Below are positions 16,828-25,185 of a stretch of DNA of 64,000 nucleotides, one piece after another (positions within the stretch are counted from its first letter, which is position 1; each line of letters starts with the position of its first letter). The position numbers and the translations under genes were made by a program. The notes below the pieces were generated by a model. That model was not told the origin of the DNA. It saw only the letters and a program-made list of their open reading frames with translations, and made no database searches. This stretch comes from Massilia sp. Root335 (lineage in GTDB: Bacteria > Pseudomonadota > Gammaproteobacteria > Burkholderiales > Burkholderiaceae_D), in the NCBI RefSeq assembly GCF_001425685.1, contig NZ_LMCY01000037.1, forward strand, positions 63,422 through 127,421, written 5' to 3'.

Positions 16828-18744
16828 ATGTTTGAATTTATCCGTAATCACCAGCGGCTGATGCAGCTCCTCCTGTTGCTGCTGATCCTGCCGTCGTTCG
16901 TGCTGGTCGGCGTGACCAGCTACAACAATCGCGGCGGCAGCAGCGATGGCGTGGCGACCGTGGACGGGAAAACGATCACCCAGCAGGAGTGGGAAGGCGC
17001 GCAGCGCCGTCAGCTCGACCAGGCGCGCCAGATGATGGGTGCCCAGTTCGACCAGAAACTGTTCGACACGCCCGAAGCGAAGCAGGCCGTGCTGGACCAG
17101 CTCGTGGCCGAGCGCGCCATCAACGCCGAGATCGTCCACAAGAACCTGACCGTGGGCGACGCCGCGCTGCAGAAGGCCATCCTCGACATCCAGGCGTTCC
17201 GCAAGGATGACGGCACGTTCGACATGGACCGCTACAAGGCCGCGCTGGCCGCCCAGGGCATGACGCCGGAAATGTTCGACCAGCGCATGCGCCACGACCT
17301 GGCCGTGCAGCAGCTCGTCGGCTCCGTGCAGCAGACCGCGTTCGCGCCGCGCACCGTCGCCAACCGCCTGTCGGACATCAACGACGAGGAACGCGAAGTG
17401 CAGGAACTGCTGTTCCCGGCCGCGAACTACGCGTCGCAGGTCAAGGTCACGGACGACATGGTGAAGGCTTATTACGACAAGCACGCCACCCAGTTCCAGG
17501 TGCCGGAATCCGTCAAGGCCGAATACGTCGTGTTCGACGCATCGGTCGTCGAGAAGCAGGTCACCGTCTCGGATGCCGAGGTCGCCGACGCGTACAACAA
17601 GAACAAGGCGCGCTTCTCGACGCCGGAAAAGCGCACCGCCAGCCACATCCTGATCAACGTCAAAAAGGGTGCCTCGGCAGCCGAGGATGCCGCCGCGAAG
17701 GCCAAGGCGCAAGCCATCCTCGATGAAGTGCGCAAGAACCCGAACGACTTCGCCAGGATCGCCAAGGCACAGTCGCAGGACCCGGGCTCGGCCGAGCTGG
17801 GCGGCGACCTGGGCGTCGTGCAGAAGGGCGTGTTCGTCAAGCCCGTCGAAGACGCGATCTACGGCCTGAAGGAAGGCGAAGTCAGCGGTCTCGTGCGTTC
17901 GGAATTCGGCTACCACATCATCAAGATCACGAAGATCGCGCCGGAAGCCCAGAAGTCGCTGGAAGACGCCAAGCCGGAGATCGTCGCCGAACTGAAGAAG
18001 GCCAAGATGTCGGCCAAGTATTCCGAGCTGGCCGAGACCTTCTCGAACACGGTGTACGAGCAATCGGACAGCTTGAAGCCGGTGGCGGACAAGCTAGGGC
18101 TGACCATCCAGACCGTCGACGGCCTGACCCGTACGCCGAACCCGGCCTTGGGCAACTCGCCCGTCAACAACGAGAAATTCCTGAAGGCGATCTTCTCGAG
18201 CGACGCGCTGACCAACAAGCGCAACACCGAAGCCGTCGAAGTGGCGCCGAGCACGCTGGTGGTGGGACGCGTCGTCGAGTTCAAGCCGGCGACGAAGCGT
18301 CCGCTGGCCGACGTCGAAGCCCAGATCCGCCAGCGCGTCACGCTGGAAGAAGCAGAACGCCTGGCACGCCAGGCCGGCGAAGCGAAGCTGGCTGCCGCCA
18401 AGGCGTCGGGCGACGCGGCCGGCTTCGGCGAGGCCAAGACCGTCACCCGCACGAAGCAGCCGCCGATCAACGAGACGGCCGCGGTCGCCGTGCTCAAGGC
18501 CGACGCGAGCAAGCTGCCGGCCTATGTGGGCGTCGACATCCCGGGCCAGGGCTACGGCGTGTACCGCATCGTCAAGGTGAGCCAGCCCGCGCAGCCGGAC
18601 GTGGCGCGCCGCAAGCAGGAAGCCGAGCAGATCGGCCGCGCCGTCGGCAATGCCGAGACGTACGGCTTCATCGAAGCGCTGAAGCACAAGGCGAAGGCGA
18701 AGATCAACGTCAAGGCGGCGGACCTGGGCACCAAGTCCGAGTAA
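16828..18744 (+). CDS. ppiD: membrane-anchored periplasmic folding chaperone PpiD
   Basis: 638 aa. The N-terminal cytoplasmic stub MFEFIRNHQRLMQ is followed by one membrane helix (LLLLLLILPSFVLVGV). A SurA-like N-terminal chaperone region (about 35-250) comes next, then a parvulin domain (about 265-365; ASHILINVKKGA, GGDLGVVQKG, FGYHIIKIT) and a C-terminal chaperone segment. It sits at the SecYEG exit and assists folding of outer-membrane and secreted proteins. It follows hupB and the tRNAs as in many proteobacteria. Confidence 0.95.
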   Translation: MFEFIRNHQRLMQLLLLLLILPSFVLVGVTSYNNRGGSSDGVATVDGKTITQQEWEGAQRRQLDQARQMMGAQFDQKLFDTPEAKQAVLDQLVAERAINAEIVHKNLTVGDAALQKAILDIQAFRKDDGTFDMDRYKAALAAQGMTPEMFDQRMRHDLAVQQLVGSVQQTAFAPRTVANRLSDINDEEREVQELLFPAANYASQVKVTDDMVKAYYDKHATQFQVPESVKAEYVVFDASVVEKQVTVSDAEVADAYNKNKARFSTPEKRTASHILINVKKGASAAEDAAAKAKAQAILDEVRKNPNDFARIAKAQSQDPGSAELGGDLGVVQKGVFVKPVEDAIYGLKEGEVSGLVRSEFGYHIIKITKIAPEAQKSLEDAKPEIVAELKKAKMSAKYSELAETFSNTVYEQSDSLKPVADKLGLTIQTVDGLTRTPNPALGNSPVNNEKFLKAIFSSDALTNKRNTEAVEVAPSTLVVGRVVEFKPATKRPLADVEAQIRQRVTLEEAERLARQAGEAKLAAAKASGDAAGFGEAKTVTRTKQPPINETAAVAVLKADASKLPAYVGVDIPGQGYGVYRIVKVSQPAQPDVARRKQEAEQIGRAVGNAETYGFIEALKHKAKAKINVKAADLGTKSE

Positions 18745-18762
18745 TCCCGCACGCGTCACACG

Positions 18763-18795
18763 AAAGCCCGGCCGCGCGAGCGGACCGGGCTTTTT
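18763..18795 (+). terminator. rho-independent terminator after ppiD
   Basis: AAAGCCCGG (18763-18771) pairs with CCGGGCTTT (18785-18793) and leads into a T run. Confidence 0.85.
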
Positions 18796-18815
18796 CGTTT
18801 CGAGGCGCCGGCCGT

Positions 18816-18821
18816 TACAAT
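18816..18821 (+). promoter_or_regulatory. candidate -10 element before the GNAT gene
   Basis: TACAAT lies 33 bp upstream of ATG 18854, right after the ppiD terminator. No good -35 was found. Confidence 0.3.
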
Positions 18822-18853
18822 CGTGGTTCGATCAACAACGTAACGGGAACGAC

Positions 18854-19282
18854 ATGACCCTGGCCTGGACCGATTCACTCGACGCCGTCGACTGGACCGA
18901 ACTTTCCGACCTGTACCGCAAGGCCCCGCTGGGCGAGAAATCGCCGGCGCGCCTGAAGACGGTGTTTTCGAACAGTATGTTCCGCCGCTTCGCCTACGAC
19001 GACGGCGTGCTGGTGGCCGCGGGGCGCGCGCTGGCCGATGGCCTCGATTGCTCCTACATCTGCGACGTCGCGATCCTGCCCAGCCACCAGGGGCGCGGCC
19101 TGGGCAACGAGCTGATCGCGCAACTGCTCGAGCTGTCGCGCGGGCATGCGAAGATCATCCTGTACGCGGTGCCCGGCAAGGAAGGCTTTTATGCGCGCCA
19201 CGGCTTCCGGCGCATGACGACGGCGATGGCGATCTTCGAGGAGCCGGAGAAGGCGGTGGCGCGAGGCTATCTCACGCCGTGA
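18854..19282 (+). CDS. GNAT family N-acetyltransferase
   Basis: 142 aa. The acetyl-CoA-binding motif A is clear: VAILPSHQGRGLGNELIAQL (pyrophosphate loop QGRGLG). It is followed by the C-terminal FYARHGFRRM element common to GNATs. The N-terminus (LSDLYRKAPLGEKSPARLKT) may shape the acceptor pocket. The substrate is unknown: small amine or protein N-terminus are both possible. It stands alone between the ppiD terminator and a convergent receptor gene. Confidence 0.88.
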   Translation: MTLAWTDSLDAVDWTELSDLYRKAPLGEKSPARLKTVFSNSMFRRFAYDDGVLVAAGRALADGLDCSYICDVAILPSHQGRGLGNELIAQLLELSRGHAKIILYAVPGKEGFYARHGFRRMTTAMAIFEEPEKAVARGYLTP

Positions 19283-19286
19283 AATG

Positions 19287-19322
19287 AAAAAGGGCGTTGC
19301 CGGTGTGAACCGGGCAACGTCC
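19287..19322 (-). terminator. rho-independent terminator of the TonB receptor gene
   Basis: Read on the minus strand, GGACGTTGCC pairs with GGCAACGCCC (one G-U) and runs into five U residues. It also lies just past the GNAT stop and may serve both convergent genes. Confidence 0.7.
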
Positions 19323-19356
19323 TGTCTGGCCGACGGGTCTTGTCGACCGTCGCGGC

Positions 19357-22221
19357 TTACATCTTCCAGCGGAGCGCGGCCGAGACCGAACGTCCGATCT
19401 GGAGCGTACCGAAGTTGCTCACCTGCGCGTTACCCGCATCGCCGAAGTGATAGTACGCCTGCTGCACTTCGTTGGTCAGGTTGACACCACTGATATCGAA
19501 CGACATGTTGTCGTTGATTTTATAGGTGATCTGCATGTCCACGCTCTTTTCCGGATGACGCCAGATACCGATCGGATTGGCGAACAATGCCGCTTCGTTG
19601 GTGGCCAGGAAGCCGGAGCGCCACACTTGGGACAGGCGCGCGCTGATCGGGCCCTTTTCGTAAGCCAGGGTGGCGTTGTAGGAGCGGTTGGACACGCCGA
19701 AGAACGGGGTCTCGAGCTGCGAGATGATGTCGCCGGCACTATTGGTCTCGGGCACGTTCTGCGACGAGGTGAGATGCGTATAGCTGCCCTGGATGCCCAG
19801 GCCATCCAGCAGGCTCGGCAACCCCTTCGGGAAGTAGATGAAGCCGAGCTCGGCGCCGCTGATCTTGCCGTTGGAGGCGTTGGTCGGCGAGTTGATGACG
19901 TAGTCATAGCCGTTCGTATGATCGCCACCCGAGGTCGAGTTGCGGAACGGGTCATCCGCCGGATCGACGTGAATCTTGCGCGCCAGGTTCACGACCAGGC
20001 CGTCGATCTTGCGCTTGAACAGGGTACCGTAGACTGCACTGTCCTTCTGGAAATACCACTCGGCTGTCAGGTCGAGGTTCTTGGATTGCGTCGGCTTCAG
20101 GTCCGGATTGCCGCCGCTGCCCGAGCCGTAACCCACCTTCGACACGTCGTCACCGAGTTGATAGACCGGATTCAGATCACCGAAGTTCGGGCGGCGCAGG
20201 GTTTCGCCATAGTTCAAGCGCAGCACGACGTCCTTGGACGGGTCGTAAATCAGGGTCATGCTCGGCAGGAGCTTGCTGGTCGACTTGCTGGCACTGGTCG
20301 CGGTGACCGCCTTGGTGGTGGCATCGACCTTATAGAAGGTCATGTCGGTCTTGACCTTGACGTAGCGCACGCCGAAATTGCCGCGCAGGTGATGGCCGAA
20401 CAGGTCGTTCTGGGTATTCCCCATCAGGAACAGGTTGGTCGTCTTTTCATCGACGTCGAACGTCTTCTGCAGGCTCAGTTTATCCGTCGTCAGGAAATTC
20501 GGATCGACCGAGTTAAAGAGCGTACGCCAGTCGTCGATATGGTCGCGGATGTAGTAGGCATTGGGCTCCACCCACGTGCGCGGAACGTCCGAAATGCCCG
20601 TGCCGAAGTTCGCGTTGGTGGAGGCATACGCCGAACCCAGCGAGGCGAGGTTGCGGTTCAACGCACTCGATTGCGTCCGGTTCGCTTCCGACGCCTTGCG
20701 GTCGTCGAAACGCCCGCCGAACTGGATCGTCTGCAGCGCACCCCAGTCGGCATCGAAGACGCCCGCCAGACTGGCCGTCGCGGCGCTGCCCTTGTTGCGG
20801 TTGGCGTTATCGAAGAACTGCGCCACATTCCACTTGGACGGGTCGGCCAGGTCGGCATCGTTGTTGAAATGGAACGCCGTGTTGTTGCTGCCGTCATTGA
20901 AGTTGACGTTGATGGACGGTGCGACGCGATCGATCCGGGTGGCCGTGAATTCCGAGTGATACGTGCTGGTCTGGTACGACAGGTCACCGTCCAGCCGCAG
21001 GCGGTCGCCAAGGTCCCACTTGCCGTTCAGGGCGTACACGTAGGAATCGGTTGCCGACGTCGTGAGGTCGCCGCTGTTGAAGCCGTAGACGCTACCGACC
21101 GTACGGCTCTTGATGATGTTCGTTCCCGGGAACGTCGTGATCGACCCCGCAGGGTTGCTGCCGAGATCCCCCCACCAGTCGACGAAGCTGAACAGCAACT
21201 TGTTGAAGGTCTTGTTACGATAACCGTTGTACATCGATTCGAAGGTGTAGACCGAATCGCTGTTCGGTTTCCACTGCAAGGCGATATTGGCGGAAGGACG
21301 TTCCCGCTCTCCCTGAAGGTCGCTCTGGAAAACGGCGTCACGCGACAGGTAATACGGATAAGCCTTGCCATTGAAATTCAGCGTCGAACCCGCTGCGGTC
21401 GGCAGGCCGGTACGGGTGCCGGGCGTCCAGATACTGGTGTCGGTAATGCGCTGCAGGGGCGTGTAACCGGCGGGATCTTCGGCGGCATTCGGGCTGGCAA
21501 ACGGCACCATCGCACCCGGCGTCACACTTTCGTTGCGGTATTTCGTCTTGGTATCCGACAGATTGACCAGGGCACCGAATTCGCCGTAGCCGGTTTGCCA
21601 GCGGTTGCTCAACATGCCGCTGAGCTGCGGGTTCGCCTTTTTCGCGGGATCGAGATAGGTTTCTCGCGCCGACAGCGACACTTTCGAACCCTTGAAATCG
21701 AATGGCCGCAGCGACTTGACGTCAATCTGGCCTGCGATCCCGGTTTCCAGCTGGCTGGCGTCGCGCGTCTTGTAGACGTCGATCTGGCGAACCAGGGTCG
21801 ACGGAATGTCCTGGAGCGCAACCTGCGTGCCGGAGGCGGTGAAAATGGTGCGGCCGTTCCAGGTCGTTTGAACGTCGGGCATGCCGCGAATGGACAGGGT
21901 GCCGACTTCGCCGCCGGCGCGGTCGGTGACCTGGATGCCCGTCACGCGTTGCAGCGCTTCGACGACATTGTTATCGGGCAGCTTGCCGATGTCGTCGGCA
22001 ACGACCGATTCCACGACCTGGTCGCTGGTGCGCTTGATCGCCAGGCTCTTGATCAGCGATGCCTTGACGCCCGTGACGACCACGGTGGCGGTGTCATTCG
22101 GCTCCGTTTTTTCGGCGGCCGCTTGCGCCCATACCGAGGCGCTGCTGACCAGGCCGGCGCCCATCAGCGCGATCACGGTCAGCTTCAAGGCCAAAGGGCG
22201 TGCAGATACATGCGATTTCAT
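19357..22221 (-). CDS. TonB-dependent outer-membrane receptor
   Basis: 954 aa. It starts at ATG 22221 behind AGGAG. The signal peptide ends near SASVWAQA. A TonB-box-like VVVTGVKAS precedes the plug domain (DDIGKLPDNNVVEALQRVTG, RIPS-type motifs), then a 22-strand barrel ends in an aromatic-rich strand (ALRWKM). The plug style fits the Xanthomonas/Caulobacter TonB-receptor group that often imports oligosaccharides, siderophores or other complex nutrients. No neighbouring hydrolase, inner-membrane transporter or regulator hints at the ligand. The upstream region is unusually long. Confidence 0.95.
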   Translation of the reverse strand: MKSHVSARPLALKLTVIALMGAGLVSSASVWAQAAAEKTEPNDTATVVVTGVKASLIKSLAIKRTSDQVVESVVADDIGKLPDNNVVEALQRVTGIQVTDRAGGEVGTLSIRGMPDVQTTWNGRTIFTASGTQVALQDIPSTLVRQIDVYKTRDASQLETGIAGQIDVKSLRPFDFKGSKVSLSARETYLDPAKKANPQLSGMLSNRWQTGYGEFGALVNLSDTKTKYRNESVTPGAMVPFASPNAAEDPAGYTPLQRITDTSIWTPGTRTGLPTAAGSTLNFNGKAYPYYLSRDAVFQSDLQGERERPSANIALQWKPNSDSVYTFESMYNGYRNKTFNKLLFSFVDWWGDLGSNPAGSITTFPGTNIIKSRTVGSVYGFNSGDLTTSATDSYVYALNGKWDLGDRLRLDGDLSYQTSTYHSEFTATRIDRVAPSINVNFNDGSNNTAFHFNNDADLADPSKWNVAQFFDNANRNKGSAATASLAGVFDADWGALQTIQFGGRFDDRKASEANRTQSSALNRNLASLGSAYASTNANFGTGISDVPRTWVEPNAYYIRDHIDDWRTLFNSVDPNFLTTDKLSLQKTFDVDEKTTNLFLMGNTQNDLFGHHLRGNFGVRYVKVKTDMTFYKVDATTKAVTATSASKSTSKLLPSMTLIYDPSKDVVLRLNYGETLRRPNFGDLNPVYQLGDDVSKVGYGSGSGGNPDLKPTQSKNLDLTAEWYFQKDSAVYGTLFKRKIDGLVVNLARKIHVDPADDPFRNSTSGGDHTNGYDYVINSPTNASNGKISGAELGFIYFPKGLPSLLDGLGIQGSYTHLTSSQNVPETNSAGDIISQLETPFFGVSNRSYNATLAYEKGPISARLSQVWRSGFLATNEAALFANPIGIWRHPEKSVDMQITYKINDNMSFDISGVNLTNEVQQAYYHFGDAGNAQVSNFGTLQIGRSVSAALRWKM

Positions 22222-22331
22222 ACGTCTCCTGTGTTTCTAGTTATGGGAAATTGCTTCTCAACCTGGCATTGCTCCAAAACCATCTTAGAGATCCGGCAAT
22301 GATCGATCCAATGATTTTTTCCAGGTTTCCC

Positions 22332-22347
22332 ATATCGCTTTCGATAT
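22332..22347. promoter_or_regulatory. palindrome, candidate operator for the TonB receptor
   Basis: ATATCG (22332-22337), a CTTT spacer and CGATAT (22342-22347) form a perfect inverted repeat 111 bp upstream of the receptor start. The size and symmetry suit a dimeric repressor or activator. Its identity is unknown. Confidence 0.3.
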
Positions 22348-22647
22348 CACAGTAGTCTTCTGGGTAACAAATCGGAAGTCGTTCGCCTGCCAAAAACCGT
22401 GCAAAAGCCGGTTTCGTCTGGAATATGAAATGTCGGATTGTCTATGTCCGGCACCGTGTTCTCGCACCCGGTCGGATTGTGTCGGGCTGGTGAACCGAAG
22501 AATACGAGGCAGTTCAGGAACCGCTTGCGATTATTCCCGGGGGAGCGTCCGGCGGAACGGAAAAACAACAGTCGGGGCGTGGCCGATACGAGGCGGCATT
22601 AAAGTCGGCCACGGCCGACAGACGGATTCGCAAACGCAAGGAAAGTG

Positions 22648-22776
22648 GTGGGCGAACCCGTCGCGGTCAGGCCGACCGACATCGACGGGCTCGTCCACGC
22701 CACCTTCTGCAACGGGCAGATGTGCGAAATCGACCTGCGAATCACCGGTGTCCCTGTGCCATACGGGGCCGCGCAC
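22648..22776 (+). pseudogene. possible gene remnant beside mnmH
   Basis: GTG 22648 is preceded by AGGA at 5-base spacing. About 43 codons have strong G at position 1 and C/G at position 3, and encode sequence such as VGEPVAVRPTDIDG, TFCNGQMCEIDLRITG and VPVPYGAAHLC. The frame then stays open antisense to mnmH, so its true end is unclear. It could be a truncated gene cut by the mnmH junction or a chance effect of composition. No family recognised. Confidence 0.25.
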
Positions 22777-23829
22777 CTATGCATTCAGGTGCTGCGCCGC
22801 CGCGGTGAAATCGTCTTTCGAAATGCCGGCCAGCGTCAGGACTTCCGCCCCGGGATACTGCGCGAAATTCCGGTCGATCGAGCGCAGATAGGCCGGATCG
22901 TAATGCTCGACGAGCAGCTGGTCCACGAGCTCCGGCATGCGGCCCGTGTTGGCCAGGTCGTGCCAGGCGTCGATGCGCGCGCGGCCGTGCAGTTGCACGA
23001 GGTGGTCCAGCTGCGCATTCAGCGCGGCCGGGTCGGCGCAGAAGTGGTGATAGTCTTCCATCAGCAGCTGCACGCGCAGCGGGCGATCGAGCTGCAGGGC
23101 GATGCAGGGCGCGGCGCGCATGCGGTCCATGACGGCGTCGGGCACGCGCAGATTGCCCACCTTCTTGCTCTCCGATTCGACGAACACCGGCCTGGCCGGA
23201 TCGAAGCGGCGCAGCTTGTCCCAGATGCGCGTCTCGAACATCTTCTGGCTCGGCTGCGGCTCGCCCGGCAGGTGGCCGAGGACGGAGCCCCGGTGCGCGG
23301 CCATCTGTTCCAGGTCGAGCACCTGCGCGCCGATGGCGTCGAGCGTCTCCAGCAGGCGGCTCTTGCCGCTGCCGGTCGTGCCGCACACGACGCGGAAGTC
23401 CAGCGCCGGCGGGTTCTCCAGCGCCGCTGCGACGTAGGCGCGAAAGGCCTTGTAGCCGCCGTCGAGCTGCACGACGGGCCAGCCGATCTTGGCGAAGATC
23501 AGCGCCATCGAGCCGCTGCGGTTGCCGCCGCGCCAGCAGTAGACGAGCGGCTTCCAGTCCTTGGGCTTGTCGGCGAACAGCGTCTCGACGTAGCGGGCGA
23601 TGTTCTGCGCGACGAGCGGGGCGCCGATCTTCTTGGCTTCGAACGCGCCCACCTGCTTGTACGTGGTGCCGACAAGGATGCGCTGTGCGTCGTCCAGGGT
23701 GGGACAGTTGATGGCGCCGGGGATGCGGTCGAGCGCGAACTCGGACTCGCTGCGTGCGTCGATGATGGTGTCGAACTGGTCGAGCATGGGCAGGACGTCG
23801 TCGACGCCGAGGACAGCAGGGTATTTCAT
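22777..23829 (-). CDS. mnmH: tRNA 2-selenouridine synthase
   Basis: 350 aa. The N-terminal rhodanese domain has the active-site loop YCWRGGNRSG with catalytic Cys98. A C-terminal P-loop domain begins at about residue 145 (CGTTGSGKSRLLETL). SelU/MnmH geranylates 2-thiouridine at tRNA position 34 and exchanges it for selenium supplied as selenophosphate. Its ATG overlaps the stop of tesA (TAATG), so the two are translated together. No selD gene is in the window. Confidence 0.94.
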   Translation of the reverse strand: MKYPAVLGVDDVLPMLDQFDTIIDARSESEFALDRIPGAINCPTLDDAQRILVGTTYKQVGAFEAKKIGAPLVAQNIARYVETLFADKPKDWKPLVYCWRGGNRSGSMALIFAKIGWPVVQLDGGYKAFRAYVAAALENPPALDFRVVCGTTGSGKSRLLETLDAIGAQVLDLEQMAAHRGSVLGHLPGEPQPSQKMFETRIWDKLRRFDPARPVFVESESKKVGNLRVPDAVMDRMRAAPCIALQLDRPLRVQLLMEDYHHFCADPAALNAQLDHLVQLHGRARIDAWHDLANTGRMPELVDQLLVEHYDPAYLRSIDRNFAQYPGAEVLTLAGISKDDFTAAAQHLNA

Positions 23830-24461
23830 TATCGTTTCACGAGAGGCGCGAATTGCGGCCAGATGTTGTTGAGGATGGTCGGATGGGCCGTCGCCAGCGG
23901 GTGCATGCGGTCGGCCTGGAAGTTGGCCGGGTCCTGCGCGACGCCGTCCAGCATGAACGGCACCAGCGGCACTTTATACGTGCCGGCGAGGTCCTTGTAC
24001 ATGCCGGCGAAGCGTTCCGTGTAGGCGCGGCCGTAGTTGGGCGGCATGCGCATGCCGACGAGCAGGACCTTCGCCCGGTTCTCCTGCGCCAGCCGGATCA
24101 TCGTGCGCAGGTTGTCTTCGGCCGCCGCCACGGGGAGGCCGCGCAGGCCGTCGTTGGCGCCCAGTTCCAGCACGACGACGTCCGGCCTGTGCTGGCGCAG
24201 CAGGGCGGGGAGGCGCGTGCGGCCGCCGCTCGTCGTCTCGCCGCTGATGCTGGCGTTGACGACGTGGGCGTCGATCTTCTGTGCCTGGAGGCGCTGCTCG
24301 AGCAGGGCGACCCAGCCCGTGCCGCGCGCGAGGCCGTATTCGGCCGACAGGCTGTCGCCCACCACGAGCACGGTTTTTGGGGCAGAATAGGCGCTCCCCG
24401 ACGCGGTCATTCCAAGAACCGCGACGGCAGCTATCGTCCATTTCCTGAGTAAAGCAAGCAT
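23829..24461 (-). CDS. tesA: periplasmic SGNH esterase/thioesterase, TesA type
   Basis: 210 aa from ATG 24461; the frame is open further up but that overlaps the ABC gene. A signal peptide ends near SGSAYSA. The SGNH blocks are complete: GDSL in VVGDSLSAEYG, Gly in NASISGETTSGG, GAND in ELGANDGLRG and the catalytic Asp/His pair in DRMHPLA. TesA-like enzymes hydrolyse acyl-CoAs, lysophospholipids and aryl esters in the periplasm. It is divergent from an ABC ATPase, as in Escherichia coli tesA-ybbA, with start codons overlapping in one CATG. Confidence 0.92.
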   Translation of the reverse strand: MLALLRKWTIAAVAVLGMTASGSAYSAPKTVLVVGDSLSAEYGLARGTGWVALLEQRLQAQKIDAHVVNASISGETTSGGRTRLPALLRQHRPDVVVLELGANDGLRGLPVAAAEDNLRTMIRLAQENRAKVLLVGMRMPPNYGRAYTERFAGMYKDLAGTYKVPLVPFMLDGVAQDPANFQADRMHPLATAHPTILNNIWPQFAPLVKR

Positions 24462-25179
24462 GCGTGATATTCCCGAGGCGTCAAAAGGCGGTGCAGGACA
24501 GGCTGGAGGCGGCACGCCCGCGATCGAAGTCCGCGGGCTGTCCAAGCGCGTGCTCGATGCCAGCGGCCCGCTCACCATCCTGCACGAGGTGGATTTTACC
24601 GTGCAACCGGCCGAGACGCTTGCCCTCGTCGGCGCCTCCGGTTCCGGCAAGTCCACGTTGCTCGGCCTGTTGGCCGGCCTGGACACGCCGTCGTCGGGCC
24701 AGGTCATGCTCGACGGGACCGACATCTTCGCCCTCGACGAGGACGGCCGCGCCGCGTTCCGCAAGGCCCGGCTGGGGTTCGTGTTCCAGTCGTTCCAGCT
24801 GCTCGCGCACCTGAACGCGCTGGAAAACGTGATGCTGCCGCTGGAATTGCGGGGCGACGCCGACGCGCGTGCGAAGGCCGAGGCGATGCTCGGCCGCGTG
24901 GGCCTGGCGAGCCGCCTGCGCCACTACCCCAAGTATCTGTCGGGCGGCGAGCAGCAGCGCGTGGCCCTCGCCCGCGCCTTCGTCACCGAACCGCCGCTGC
25001 TGTTCGCGGACGAGCCCACGGGCAGCCTCGACGCCGCCACCGGGGAAGCCGTCATCCGGCTGATGTTCGAGCTGAATCGCGAACGGGGCTCGACGCTCGT
25101 CCTCGTCACCCACGATCCCGCCATGGCCGCGCGCTGCGGCCGCACGCTCACCATCGCGGCCGGCCGGCTCGCGGTCTGA
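24460..25179 (+). CDS. ABC transporter ATP-binding protein, YbbA/LolD-like
   Basis: 239 aa with Walker A GASGSGKSTLLGLLAG, Q-loop FVFQSFQLLAHLNALENV, signature YLSGGEQQRVALARAF and Walker B LLFADEPTG. It belongs to the LolD/MacB-type group that energises extrusion or membrane-detachment systems. The start ATG overlaps the divergent tesA start. The expected large MacB-like permease (YbbP) does not follow; the next gene is convergent nnr, 6 bp beyond the stop. The ATPase must pair with a distant permease or act alone. Confidence 0.9.
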   Translation: MRDIPEASKGGAGQAGGGTPAIEVRGLSKRVLDASGPLTILHEVDFTVQPAETLALVGASGSGKSTLLGLLAGLDTPSSGQVMLDGTDIFALDEDGRAAFRKARLGFVFQSFQLLAHLNALENVMLPLELRGDADARAKAEAMLGRVGLASRLRHYPKYLSGGEQQRVALARAFVTEPPLLFADEPTGSLDAATGEAVIRLMFELNRERGSTLVLVTHDPAMAARCGRTLTIAAGRLAV

Positions 25180-25185
25180 CCCCGT

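Larger units (their letters stand above)
22222..22776. other. 555-bp intergenic region upstream of the TonB receptor
   Basis: No intact gene is convincing here. The first 200 bp next to the receptor are AT-richer than the surroundings and hold its RBS (AGGAG at 22227-22231 on the minus strand) plus a 16-bp palindrome at 22332. The half next to mnmH is GC-rich and shows plus-strand coding character, listed separately. Several short frames cross the region without RBS or family resemblance. Confidence 0.6.

Noticed and set aside
22347..22568. Minus-strand 73-residue ORF upstream of the TonB receptor
   Set aside because: No RBS, mixed codon use and no family; treated as leader DNA.
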